64,000 nucleotides of DNA from Triglochin maritima (lineage: Eukaryota > Streptophyta > Magnoliopsida > Alismatales > Juncaginaceae), in contig OY821775.1 of the NCBI GenBank assembly GCA_963682175.1, positions 7,536,501 to 7,600,500 on the forward strand, in the 5' to 3' direction. Shown here piece by piece: positions 35,739 to 47,774 of the stretch (within the stretch, counting starts at the first letter, position 1; each line of letters begins with the position of its first letter). Under the pieces are notes generated by a model. That model made no database searches, was not told the DNA's origin, and worked only from the letters and a program-made list of their open reading frames with translations. The position numbers and the translations under genes are program-made.

Positions 35739-35922
35739 GGAGGCGTCTGCGAGAGACGCCTCCCGCATGGTGGAGGCGTCTGTCGGAGACGCCTCCTCCT
35801 TAGGGGAGACGTCTTCCGAAGACGTCTCCTCCATCGGGGAGACGTCTTCCGCAGACGTCTCCCGTTAATGGTCGGCTTCCTCGGACGCCCGCCCCGTGCG
35901 GGGGGCGTCTCCCTCGGACGCC
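35739..35922. repeat. 33-bp periodic array of 25-bp GC-rich hairpins
   Basis: Inverted repeats start at 35739, 35772, 35805 and 35838, exactly 33 bp apart, with 8-bp spacers. The first two have arms GGAGGCGTCT and AGACGCCTCC; the next two have GGAGACGTCT and AGACGTCTCC, so both sides changed together. Two more degenerate units follow (about 35870 and 35904). The array is strongly GC-rich in an AT-rich setting. A frame through it on the - strand encodes Arg/Pro-rich repeats, which I treat as a by-product. Confidence 0.9.
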
Positions 35923-36174
35923 GACCACTTTTTTTAAATTTTTTTTTGGAAAACAAATAAATAACGTAAGGTTACCGTATACGGGTACACCGGGGGAACT
36001 GCTGGCTGCTTGTCTGGCCTCCGAGACATTCGTAATCTTCTGTAGTAGGTATCGGAAGAGAAAGTTTTGAGAAAAGAGTGAAATTGTGAGATATATAAGC
36101 AAAAATAGGAGGAATGTCAATTTGGTAATTTGAAGGGACGATTTAAGTAATTTTGGGACGATGTTTAGCAATTC

Positions 36175-39120
36175 AGAAAAAAAAATTGTGTAAATTTTAT
36201 CTAAATCAGGTCACCCATCCGGTCGTGTTAGAAATTAACGGACTTCAAAGTTTAATTTGACAACAAACTTCAAACAAAAAAATTGATTCGACAACAGTTT
36301 AACGATGTTAGTAAGATAGCAAACGTAATTCAAACCCACAGTTAAAGTTTCAGACTCTCTGCTGTTGATACCGTTGACATATGAAATGATCAGTAACTTA
36401 ACTTACTCCAACACCAAGCCTGCACTGGAATTTACTCGGGATTGTGTCTTCTGCTTGTTTAGTAGTTGGAGGAAGTGCATTTCTGGTCCCACATAGCAGG
36501 TGGGTAATAATTGTCATTATTACTGTAATTTTTTAAATTTGCCAATACGGTCCATGTTAATTTACTTTCACTTTTTTTGTTTTGATGTACAAAGCTTTGT
36601 GCCACTAGCCAACTACAAGTATGGTTGTTCGCTTGTTTGGCATGGTTAATTACCGAAATTAAGGATTCTTTATATAAAAAACAAATTGAGGATCGAGATA
36701 CTAAACTTATTTGCCAAGTAAGTCATGCAGTTGCTCAGTCCTGTAGTTTCTAAGTCATGAAGTGGCGCTTGAGCTATAACAAATTGAAAATGAATTATAA
36801 ATGCCCATGCACTTATTTCCTTCGAAATGCTAGAGTCATATAAAAAACCCGTAGTTGTGGAAGAGAGGTAGTCTAATCCTCAAGTAAGTATCATTTGTTC
36901 AATACAAAAACCCATATGTGCAGTAAAAACAAAACTTAAACTACCGCAGGATATTTGACCGGTAATTTAATTTTCTAGCCTTTAAATTTCCTTAATAACT
37001 GTTAACGAATAGTCTCATACTGGAGAATAGTCATTGTTATTTCAAATATTTGTTAATAGTAGTATAGTTTTCAAATGATATCTTAGTAGAATTTCATTTG
37101 TTACGCCACAATTATCATGTGCATTGTGCAACATCCACGATATGCGTATCTTAGTTGTAAATTATTCAGCATTTGGATTAAGTTTTTGGTACTAGCTTTC
37201 ATATATACCAAAAGTAATATACGGATGGAGCATACATCCTAGAATTGTACATATCAATAACATTACAAAATGGTTTTTTTCTAGATGGTAGGAGAACAAT
37301 TGAGAAATGAAGCAATGTACATCTTTGGGTGATTTATGCGTTACACCTTAAATTTAAACATGCAAATTGAAGCAACCAACTACATAACTAAACTAACTTA
37401 GGCCTAATTTGAGTCCAACTCTCAAAGGTCAGCTTCTAATCAGAAGTCAGTTTCTGAGAATGTGGATTCAGGAGCACATTCTTATTTAGGATTGAGAGTT
37501 GTTTAGATAGTCATATGACTTCTAATAGTTGGTGATGTTTTGTCAAAGTAAATTTCTAAATTATCCTCAGAGTTTGATTAAATAAAAATTTATTTTTAAG
37601 TCATTTTAAATGTTTTTTCTTCTGAAAATCTGTTTTTCATTTCGTTATATATTTTTCAAATATTTTCAATTCCTTTAAACTAATGATTGAATTCCAAATG
37701 ATGTAGGAGTAAATTAGTCTAGACAAAATCAGAAATAAACAGGAACTCAGAAGCTTCTCCACCCCCAATTTCTCCGTGGAAATGTTGAGTTGTTTTGCAT
37801 GCACCCAGATTCTTGGAATCAACTTTTTGTTTGGACATTCAAATTCACTCTAGGAGTGTCGGCTAGGATTGGGGAGCTGAATGAAACGGAATCTTAGACT
37901 ATTTCAAATTCTCTTTTAGATAGCAATCATATTTCGCTCTCGGCATTATTATTAATAATGTACTCCATGGTTTTCCGAATCGAGTGTTTAGGTTGAGTTA
38001 AGGCCCACGTAGAATTAAAAATTAAGATAAATTGTTATTAGTACTAATGAACACCTACGAGTACCACTAGGAGGTCGCAGATACCTGGTCCGCACGTATT
38101 CTTACCTCTTTCCGAACACGAGCAGGCACGTGTTCCCACTGTTAATTTGTTGCTCCATAATTAATAAAACTTTTTTATAAAAAATAATTAACAAAACCTT
38201 AATTAATTAATTAGGAATCCCTAATTGTTCGTGGTGAATGCCTCGGGATCCGTGCGGAATAATGTAGTGTGTTCCCTATCCATGTGACCATCGTCACGTG
38301 ATTCGATGCCCTCCACACGTTGCAATCACCACCACCACCTCTTACCCACCGACGCCCAATCGCATCATCGCCGTTCATTTATAAATGGACGGCTGACATT
38401 GGTATGATAGGTGCGGTAAAAGGGGTAGGTTTCAGTGTGGTCCTGTGGCCGTACATGGAAGGGTGACGACGGCAAGTGGCGCGCAGCTGGCAGCTGCCAG
38501 CTTTGTCAATTGTACACGTCAGATAGTCGAATTTTCCTCGTCGTGATTCCTTCCAGTGCTGTTTTGGTTCGATAGGTGTATATATGAATGTGGATGTTGC
38601 CAATTAAGCACATGTCATGCAAATATCTATTACTGATACATGGGGTGTTTCGAATTGTGGTGGACAACTTTACTTTTTACTTCTTACTTTCTTTTCTTTT
38701 TCCTTCCAAAAAGAGGAAAAGAAAGTTCTCAAGTTTTAACATTAAGATCATCGGTAACTATGATCCAGACGAACTTATCATTAACATTATCTATTTTCCA
38801 AATCAATTTTCTCTCACTTCCACATCACATTTCTCTCTCCTTAATTTGTTTTTTCCTATTTCATACACTATTCACATCTTAACCACAACCCACCACAATC
38901 CACTACAACATATTTTTCACGTCCACGTCATTTCAGGATCCATTTTAGAAAAAAATTAATTTTTTTTAAAAAAATACTAAAAAATCAAAACAATCATAAA
39001 ACGTATTTTCAAAAAAAATCAAACAAAAATTAAAAAAAAATCAAAACAAAAAAAACATTTTTTTAATAATCAGATAATAGCCCATGACCTGGTTATCTTC
39101 CCCGTCAAGGAGGAGACGAC
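36175..39120. other. Intergenic spacer
   Basis: AT-rich; no gene is supported. A GC-richer patch at about 38260-38540 contains CACGTG-type motifs but no convincing frame or family. The last part is A-rich. Confidence 0.4.
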
Positions 39121-39155
39121 ATGATGCCCCAGGTCTCTTCGGTCGTGGGGGGCAC
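39121..39155 (+). pseudogene. Left part of a short open frame split by the gypsy insertion
   Basis: ATG at 39121 starts a frame that, with the retrotransposon and one GGCAC removed, continues at 47684 and closes at TGA 47772-47774 (about 42 codons, including NEIENVDMSIAKKDGDLLW). It may be an exon or a chance frame. Family not recognised. Confidence 0.25.
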
Positions 39156-41109
39156 TGTAACGTACCAGAAAACAGCGGAAAATTTAAACAATAATAAAGA
39201 CCGTCAACGGTCAACACTGGGCACGTCACGGGAAACAAACCATCATATATAATATAAATATGATCCACGTGGAAGTCAAATATACAAACTGACTGTGATT
39301 ACGACAAAAGCTATACAATATGTAATCACCTCAAAAGGAAGAGACTGACAACTACAGGATCTGATCTCGGGGGCACCGTCCTCGGTCACCACCTGACTCT
39401 AAACCTGCTCGCTACCTGAAATGCAAACAACAAACATGCCTGAGTTCCCTGCAGGAACCCCGTATACCAAACCTCCTAAAAATATAAAAAGGAATTAAAG
39501 ACAATGCAATGCTATGCACATGATCATCCGCCTCGGGCCCACAATAATGCCCTCACCGCCTCCGCGGCACTGAACCACTCCTGCCACTAGGGTCAAGTCA
39601 GTCCACCGCTGCCTCACAAGGGTCAGTCGACACCACTGCTCCCCAAAAGTGCAGGAAGGAACCCCCGGTACACGCCGCACCCAAGGAGCGAGTCAGCCCG
39701 CCGAATACACAACTCGGGTCAGACGACAGCCACTGCTCCCCCAAGAGTCGCCTAGCGCGCACCCTGCCGGAACATCCTCGGCCTACCGCTAAACCCTCGC
39801 AAACTGCCCAAGGTTTACGGTACACATCCCTCACACCCCGCTCGGTAAGAGAGGAAAAAGTAGTACAATAATACGCCTTCGTCGAAGGTGAAATCCGTAG
39901 CTCTCAAAGCCGGTAATCAACCGTCGCCTCGGAGCCGGTAGTCGACCTGACATCGACGACTCGCGTGTGGATAAATCCACCAACCTGCGGCAGATCGGTC
40001 GACCGCTACAAGCACTCCGGTCGACCGGTCCCCCACACAGTACACAGTACTGTACAAACAAATCTACCGGTCGAACCACGCCAACCGAAATACCGACCAA
40101 TCGGTCGAACAAAAGTCATCTAGCGGTCGACCGTTTGGATGGTCTACGCTATACAATTTTATATAATATATATATCCGACCGGTCGAACCAAGGGGTCGT
40201 TCAACCGATAATAGGACTTTCCGCATTTTGCCTAAGTGATATTCGGTCGACCGGAACTGCTATACAGTTCGACCGAATTAACACAGGCACTCTACCGCTT
40301 AAATAAAATGCTCAGTCGGTCGACCGAAAGTTAAAGAGCGGTCGACCGTTTTGATGGTCAAAACTCCCAACCGACTAAGCATCAAATGGATCGGTCGAAC
40401 AAGGTTAAGGACGTTCGACCGTTTAATAAGTCAAAATCCCCAACCGACCCATTCTCATTGTTATTCGGTCGACCGGCTAAGTGGTCCCGTTCGACCGATA
40501 ACAGCATAACCCTTTTTTCCCGCACAAATCTGGCATAACGGTCGACCGTCTAACGACATCGTTCGACCGTTCGCGGGTAAACATCAATATAATAATAGGA
40601 TCGGTCGACTGCCCACAGGCACCGGTCGACCGATCGTCGTCTTCAACCTCTGAATTGGTTGAATTCCGACGGGGAATTCGACACCAACGTCGATCCCCAA
40701 CACTCACAAGGCATATGTGAGTTATATTGAAGATTTGGCATACCTTTTTGACGGTTGTGGAAGTCTCCCGAGCTTGAATCACTTCACTCCTCTTCTTCTT
40801 CCTTCTTCTCCTTCTTCTCCTCTTCTTCTACTTCACCTTCTTCTTCTCCAACGAAATCTCCTCTCTTTCACTCTCTCATAAGGTGCAAATGAAGAAAAAC
40901 GTCCAAACCCTTATCTCTCTACAACATCACCTTAAATAGACAAACCCACCTACACCTCATCCAATCACACTTAACCTAAAACCTAACCAACCAGAGCCAT
41001 CCACCTCAATCTCCACATGTCTAACACCTCCACCTCTTCATGCATGATTAATTAGAGTTAATTAAGTTTAGGTTTAGTTAATTAAGATGTTTTAGATTAG
41101 GTTATTACA
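39156..41109 (-). repeat. 3' LTR of the gypsy element
   Basis: 1954 bp, TGTAAC...TTACA as read on +. It contains the CGGTCGACCG array at 39996-40632 (about nine full copies and as many half or variant copies), a CTT-rich tract near 40790 and a TATTTAAG-like core promoter (on -) near 40935. Confidence 0.95.
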
Positions 41110-41122
41110 ATCTACCCTCCTT
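41110..41122 (-). other. Polypurine tract of the gypsy element
   Basis: On the - strand AAGGAGGGTAGAT lies directly before the 3' LTR, the expected primer site for plus-strand synthesis. Confidence 0.75.
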
Positions 41123-41158
41123 AAAAGAATTTCGTCCGCGAAATTCGAAACAACTGAC

Positions 41159-44100
41159 TTACCGGAATAACTCTGGATATTGCTTCCTGACATCCTCCTC
41201 GATCTCCCAGGTAGCCTCTCTGATACTGTGATGCTGCCACCTGACCTTCACCATCGGAATCGCTCTCCTCCTGAGCTGATGTACCATCTGATCCACAATC
41301 TCAACTGGTCTCTCATCTAATGACAAATCCTGCTGGATCTCCGGTACTGATATCTCTATCACATGAGCTGGATCGGCCACGTACTTCCTCAGCATAGAAA
41401 CATGGAAGACGTTGTGAAGTCCTGCGAACTGTGGTGGTAGCGCAATCCTATATGCCACCTCACCGACCCGATCCAATATCTCAAAAGGTCCGACATACCT
41501 CGGACTCAGCTTCCCCTTCTTCCCGAATCTCATCACACCTCTGGAAGGTGAGATCTTCAGGAAGACATGATCTCCTACATCAAAAGTCAGCTCACGCCTC
41601 CGCGTATCAGCATAACTCTTCTGTCTGCTCTGCGCCGTAGCTAGTCGTCTCCGAATCACGTCAACCTTCTCTGAATACAACTGAATAATGTCAGGTCCAA
41701 CTAGCTGTCTCTCTCCCACATCACTCCAGCATACCGGCGATCTACACGGTCTCCCGTATAATGCCTCATAGGGTGCCATCCCAATACTCGAGTGGTAGCT
41801 GTTGTTGTAGGCGAACTCGATCAACGGCAAATGCTCGTCCCAATGCCCGGCCCAGTCAAGTGTACACGCTCTCAGCATGTCCTCCAATGTCTGTATCGTC
41901 CGCTCTGACTGGCCATCTGTCTGGGGGTGAAAAGCTGTACTAAACTTCAGACGTGTCCCCAACGCTCTGTGTAGACTCTCCCAAAATCTCGAAGTGAATC
42001 TAGGATCTCTATCTGAAATGATACTGACCGGCACGCCATGAAGTCTGACAATCTCCTCAATATATAACTTAGCTAGACCCTCCAGAGCAAGAGTGGTCTT
42101 AATAGCTAAGAAATGCGCCGACTTGGTCAGTCGATCGACTATAACCCAAATCGCATCGTGGAATCTCCGTGTCTTCGGTAGCCCCGTAACAAAATCCATC
42201 GTCACGTGCTCCCACTTCCACTCGGGCAACTCAATCCTCTGCATCTGCCCTGCTGGTCTCTGGTGCTCGATCTTCACCTGCTGACAGACCAAACACCTCG
42301 ACACGAAGTCTGCAATGTCCTTCTTCATACCTCGCCACCAGAAGTTCCGTTGCAGATCTTTGTACATCTTGGTGCTCCCTGGATGAATGGAATATCTCGA
42401 TCTGTGTGCCTCCTCCATGATATCATGTCTCAGGTCCTCTGTCTTCGGCACCCAGATACGGTCTCTGAATCTCAGACCTCCATCCACTCCAACTCTGAAG
42501 TCTGACCCATCTCTGGCAGCTAACTGTAACAAACTGCTCAACTCCTCATCTGTAGTCTGAGCATGAATCACTGCTGATACTGTCTGAGGCTCTACTCTCA
42601 ATCCGGCAATCACTGCGCCCTCAGAACTATCAGCAAATGGCCTCCACTCTGCCAAGGACTCTAGCAGTCTCCACTCCTGAATGCATAGGCCTGCTACTGA
42701 TACCTCCACCTTCCGGCTCAAAGCGTCTGCAACTGTGTTCGCCTTCCCCGGATGGTAAGAGATAGTGAAGTCATAGTCCTTAATGAACTCAAGCCATCTG
42801 CGCTGCCTCATGTTCAGCTCCTTCTGTGAGAACAGGTACTTCAGACTCTGATGATCTGTAAACACCTCGAACTGCTCGCCATAAAGATAGTGTCTCCAGG
42901 TCTTCAGTGCGTGAACCACTGCTGCTAACTCCAAATCATGTGTCGGGTAATTCCTCTCATGGACCTTCAGCTGTCTGGATGCGTACGCGATCACCCTCCC
43001 GTGCTGCATAAGTACACATCCTAAGCCAACACCTGAAGCGTCGCTATAAATCACGAATCCACCCGTGCCACTCGGCAATGACAAAACCGGTGCTGTGGTC
43101 AACAGTCTCTTCAGCTCCTGAAAGCTGTCCTCGCACTTCTGCGACCAAACAAAAGTGACTCCCTTCTGCGTCAGAGCCGTCAGTGGTGCTGCCAATCTCG
43201 AGAAGTCTTTGATGAAGCGACGGTAATAACCCGCCAGTCCAACAAAGCTCCTAATCTCCGTCACGCTCGTAGGGGTCCTCCACTGTGTCACCGCCTCTAC
43301 CTTCGCCGGATCCACTAATATCCCCTCTGCCGATACAATGTGTCCGAGGAACGCCACTCTGTCCAACCAAAACTCGCACTTTGAGAACTTAGCATATAAC
43401 TGCTGAGCCCTCAAGATGCTGAGTACAATCCTCAAATGCTCTCTGTGCTACTCCACATCTGGTGAATAGATCAAAATGTCATCCACGAAGACAATCACAA
43501 ATATATCAATATACTGCCTGAATGTCCAGTGCATCAGATCCATGAACGCTGCCGGAGCATTCGTCAATCCAAATGGCATCACCAAGAACTCATAGTGTCC
43601 ATATCTCGTCCTAAAAGCTGTCTTCTGGATGTCCTCATCTCGGATCCTCAACTGGTGATATCCTGAACGCAGGTCAATCTTCGAGAAAACCTTCGCTGAC
43701 TGCAGCTGGTCAAAGAGGTCCTCGATCCTAGGTAAGGGATACCTATTCTTCACCGTCACCTGGTTCAGCATCCTTTAGTCTATGCACATCCTCAAGGATC
43801 CGTCCTTCTTCTTCACAAACAAAACTGGTGCACCCCAAGGCGAGACGCTCGGTCTGATAAATCCAGAGTCCATCAACTCCTGCAACTGCTTCTTCAACTC
43901 TGTCAACTCAGCAGGTGTCATCCGGTATGGAGCCTTCGACTGTGGTGTAGTACCAGCTACCAACTCTATGCCGAACTCCAACTCCCGGTGTGGTGGTAAA
44001 CCTGGAATCTCCGCTGGAAAAACATCCGCGAACTCCTGCACCACCTCAATGTCCTCTAGCCTCTGAGACTCTGCCTCCGCAACCACAAGTGTCGCCAGAA

Positions 44101-45601
44101 ATGCTGCACAACCCTGTTGTAACAGTCTCTGAGCTCTCACAGCAGATACAATAATACGACCCCCTCTGCTTCTGATCCCTCTAATCAGAATATCAGGCAA
44201 ACCCTTCCTCGGGATCAAAATCTTCTTCTCACGGCACAAGACTCGAACATCATATTGGGACAGCCAATCCATCCCAAGTATGACATCAAAGTCCTCCATC
44301 GGTAGCAAGACCAGGTCTGCCGGAAACTCCTGATCTCCCGAAACAACCGTGGCGCCGGGGACAAATCTCCCCACAGTGCCCACCAGACCCAGGGGTGTGC
44401 TGACCTCCAAAGTGGCAGTCAACATCGCAAGGGTACAACCCAACACTCCCGCAAATCGCTCTGAGATGAACGAGTGTGTCGCGCCACAATCAAATAACAC
44501 CCTAGCTACTGAACCTGCGACAAGAAGTGTACCTTCCACGACAGCGCCTCCATCCCGAGCCTCCTCTGCCTGGATGGTGAAAACTCTGCCCGTGCGCTGC
44601 CCCTGCTGTGGTCTGAAAGGTGGTCTACCTCCGCCTCCTCCTCTGCCTGGTGCGGGTAAACCCGGTGGTCTGCTCGGCCCAGCTCCTCGGCTCGGACAGC
44701 TCCTGATAAAATGACCCAGCTGGCCACACCCATGACATGCTCCGGGGGTGAAGCACGGCCCGGAGTGAAACCTCCCACAAGTACCACAAGGCTCAGGTCG
44801 TGGTACTGCAACTCCTGCTCCCTCGAATCGGGGCCTCTTGCCGGGATTCCCTCCAGTCTGACCTCCTGGCCTCCCAGAGAACCTACCTGATGGCCTCCTC
44901 TCATCCTGGTAGTTCTCCCTGTAGTCACGATCAAGAACAGAGGCACTCTTCACTGCATCGGCCAACGTGCTCGGCATGTGTGTCAGCACCTTCGTCCTCA
45001 ACTGCTTCCGGAGCCCTCGGACGAACTTCCCTGCTCTCTGCTCCTGTGCAATATACATCTCGGGACAGTAACGCTCAAGGGCGTTGAACTTCCCGATGTA
45101 GCCTGCTAAGGTCATGTCTCCCTGCTGAAGACTCAGAAACTCCTCCCTCTTCTGATCCTGGACATGCTGCGGAAAATACTGCTCGTTGAACTCGCCAACG
45201 AACTCCTCCCAGGCTATATCATCTCTGTCCGCAAACACTACTGCAGATGTGGACCTCCACCAGTTGGACGCAGCACCGCCCAAAACATAAGTAGCCAGGC
45301 CCACTCTCGCCTCTGGAGGACAACCAATAGCACTGAAGATCTTCTGCATCGTGAAGATCCACTCCTCCGCAGCCTCTGCGTCGTACTGCCCCAGAAAGGT
45401 AGGAGGATGCTGGCGCATAAACCGGTCATGCATAGCGCCAGTCCCCGTCTGCCCAGTCTGTGCTGTCTGCTGCTGTAGCATCTCTGTCAGTCGTCCGACC
45501 GTATCGAACAACGTCCGACGCTCATCCTCCCAAGCCTCATCCCTCGCAGTCTCACTCTCACCGCGAGTATGGGCAACCGCCTTCCCCCGTCTAGGAGGCA
45601 T
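41159..45601 (-). pseudogene. gag-pol polyprotein gene of the gypsy element, with two in-frame stops
   Basis: One frame from ATG at 45601 (MPPRRGK; an earlier in-frame ATG exists at 45646) to TGA at 41159-41161, 1481 codons. Seen in order: Gag with a zinc knuckle CHGCGQLGHFIRSC (about 44700-44745); aspartic protease VLFDCGATHSF (about 44470-44500); reverse transcriptase with FVDDILIYS (about 43470-43490); RNase H; integrase with an HHCC finger (H-x8-H ... CLVC) and the DDE residues in [15 protein letters not shown] and [11 protein letters not shown]; and a chromodomain-like tail with VKVRWQHH and [19 protein letters not shown] at 43775-43777 replaces the residue after RMCID in RT, and TAG at 43448-43450 lies shortly after the FVDD block. 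The frame is otherwise intact, with no frameshift. Confidence 0.93.
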
Positions 45602-45709
45602 CTGCCAAAGGAAACAAGACAATATCAATATAATCTGTGCATGCATGATCCTCTAGACCTAACTCCTAACTCAAAGGTGGTTTCTTTAGACAAGTACGCC
45701 GAGATCAAC

Positions 45710-45721
45710 GCTCTGATACCA
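45710..45721 (-). other. Primer-binding site, initiator Met tRNA
   Basis: On the - strand TGGTATCAGAGC, three bases after the 5' LTR; it is complementary to the 3' end of plant initiator Met tRNA. Confidence 0.9.
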
Positions 45722-45724
45722 AAT

Positions 45725-47678
45725 TGTAACGTACCAGAAAACAGCGGAAAATTTAAACAATAATAAAGACCGTCAACGGTCAACACTGGGCACGTCACGG
45801 GAAACAAACCATCATATATAATATAAATATGATCCACGTGGAAGTCAAATATACAAACTGACTGTGATTACGACAAAAGCTATACAATATGTAATCACCT
45901 CAAAAGGAAGAGACTGACAACTACAGGATCTGATCTCGGGGGCACCGTCCTCGGTCACCACCTGACTCTAAACCTGCTCGCTACCTGAAATGCAAACAAC
46001 AAACATGCCTGAGTTCCCTGCAGGAACCCCGTATACCAAACCTCCTAAAAATATAAAAAGGAATTAAAGACAATGCAATGCTATGCACATGATCATCCGC
46101 CTCGGGCCCACAATAATGCCCTCACCGCCTCCGCGGCACTGAACCACTCCTGCCACTAGGGTCAAGTCAGTCCACCGCTGCCTCACAAGGGTCAGTCGAC
46201 ACCACTGCTCCCCAAAAGTGCAGGAAGGAACCCCCGGTACACGCCGCACCCAAGGAGCGAGTCAGCCCGCCGAATACACAACTCGGGTCAGACGACAGCC
46301 ACTGCTCCCCCAAGAGTCGCCTAGCGCGCACCCTGCCGGAACATCCTCGGCCTACCGCTAAACCCTCGCAAACTGCCCAAGGTTTACGGTACACATCCCT
46401 CACACCCCGCTCGGTAAGAGAGGAAAAAGTAGTACAATAATACGCCTTCGTCGAAGGTGAAATCCGTAGCTCTCAAAGCCGGTAATCAACCGTCGCCTCG
46501 GAGCCGGTAGTCGACCTGACATCGACGACTCGCGTGTGGATAAATCCACCAACCTGCGGCAGATCGGTCGACCGCTACAAGCACTCCGGTCGACCGGTCC
46601 CCCACACAGTACACAGTACTGTACAAACAAATCTACCGGTCGAACCACGCCAACCGAAATACCGACCAATCGGTCGAACAAAAGTCATCTAGCGGTCGAC
46701 CGTTTGGATGGTCTACGCTATACAATTTTATATAATATATATATCCGACCGGTCGAACCAAGGGGTCGTTCAACCGATAATAGGACTTTCCGCATTTTGC
46801 CTAAGTGATATTCGGTCGACCGGAACTGCTATACAGTTCGACCGAATTAACACAGGCACTCTACCGCTTAAATAAAATGCTCAGTCGGTCGACCGAAAGT
46901 TAAAGAGCGGTCGACCGTTTTGATGGTCAAAACTCCCAACCGACTAAGCATCAAATGGATCGGTCGAACAAGGTTAAGGACGTTCGACCGTTTAATAAGT
47001 CAAAATCCCCAACCGACCCATTCTCATTGTTATTCGGTCGACCGGCTAAGTGGTCCCGTTCGACCGATAACAGCATAACCCTTTTTTCCCGCACAAATCT
47101 GGCATAACGGTCGACCGTCTAACGACATCGTTCGACCGTTCGCGGGTAAACATCAATATAATAATAGGATCGGTCGACTGCCCACAGGCACCGGTCGACC
47201 GATCGTCGTCTTCAACCTCTGAATTGGTTGAATTCCGACGGGGAATTCGACACCAACGTCGATCCCCAACACTCACAAGGCATATGTGAGTTATATTGAA
47301 GATTTGGCATACCTTTTTGACGGTTGTGGAAGTCTCCCGAGCTTGAATCACTTCACTCCTCTTCTTCTTCCTTCTTCTCCTTCTTCTCCTCTTCTTCTAC
47401 TTCACCTTCTTCTTCTCCAACGAAATCTCCTCTCTTTCACTCTCTGATAAGGTGCAAATGAAGAAAAATGTCCAAACCCTTATCTCTCTACAACATCACC
47501 TTAAATAGACAAACCCACCTACACCTCATCCAATCACACTTAACCTAAAACCTAACCAACCAGAGCCATCCACCTCAATCTCCACATGTCTAACACCTCC
47601 ACCTCTTCATGCATGATTAATTAGAGTTAATTAAGTTTAGGTTTAGTTAATTAAGATGTTTTAGATTAGGTTATTACA
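45725..47678 (-). repeat. 5' LTR of the gypsy element
   Basis: 1954 bp, the same length as the other LTR. I noticed only two substitutions between them (at 47446 and 47469, C in the other copy). The palindrome array is at 46565-47201. Confidence 0.95.
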
Positions 47679-47683
47679 GGCAC

Positions 47684-47774
47684 GCCCCCCGTTACTAATG
47701 TTCTAAATGAGATTGAGAATGTTGACATGTCTATAGCTAAGAAGGATGGTGATCTATTGTGGCTTTCGATTTGA
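47684..47774 (+). pseudogene. Right part of the short open frame split by the gypsy insertion
   Basis: Continues the frame begun at 39121 across the target site; stop TGA at 47772-47774. Product not recognised. Confidence 0.25.

Larger units (their letters stand above)
32510..36174. mobile_element. Mutator-like element with about 50-bp terminal inverted repeats, containing a truncated retrotransposon
   Basis: The left end (32510-32567: GAACTACTAAACGTCGCCCC, ACTTAAATCGCCCC, AATTACCAAATTG) is the inverted repeat of the right end (36115-36174: CAATTTGGTAATTTG, GGGACGATTTAAGT, TTTGGGACGATGTTTAG). Just inside the left end is TATAAATTA (32605) and a short first exon. No intact transposase is present. 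Long inverted repeats and a promoter just inside suggest a Mutator-like element, but I could not confirm a 9-bp target duplication because the flanks are A-rich. Confidence 0.6.
39156..47678 (-). mobile_element. Complete Ty3/gypsy chromovirus-type LTR retrotransposon
   Basis: 8523 bp on the - strand with two 1954-bp LTRs and a perfect 5-bp target duplication GGCAC (39151-39155, 47679-47683). It has a primer-binding site complementary to initiator Met tRNA, a polypurine tract, and one gag-pol frame in the order Gag, CCHC, protease, RT, RNase H, integrase, C-terminal chromodomain-like tail. This order and the C-terminus place it among chromoviruses, probably the Tekay/Del clade. The two LTRs appear almost identical, so insertion is recent. 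Two in-frame stops interrupt pol, so this copy should not be autonomous as sequenced. Confidence 0.95.

Noticed and set aside
38260..38600. GC-rich patch with CACGTG-type motifs as a gene or promoter
   Set aside because: No frame, splice pattern or downstream gene supports it.
39831..40112. Frames within the gypsy LTRs encoding SVDR/CGGPVDRS-like peptides
   Set aside because: They arise from the CGGTCGACCG array, recur identically in both LTRs and resemble no gene.
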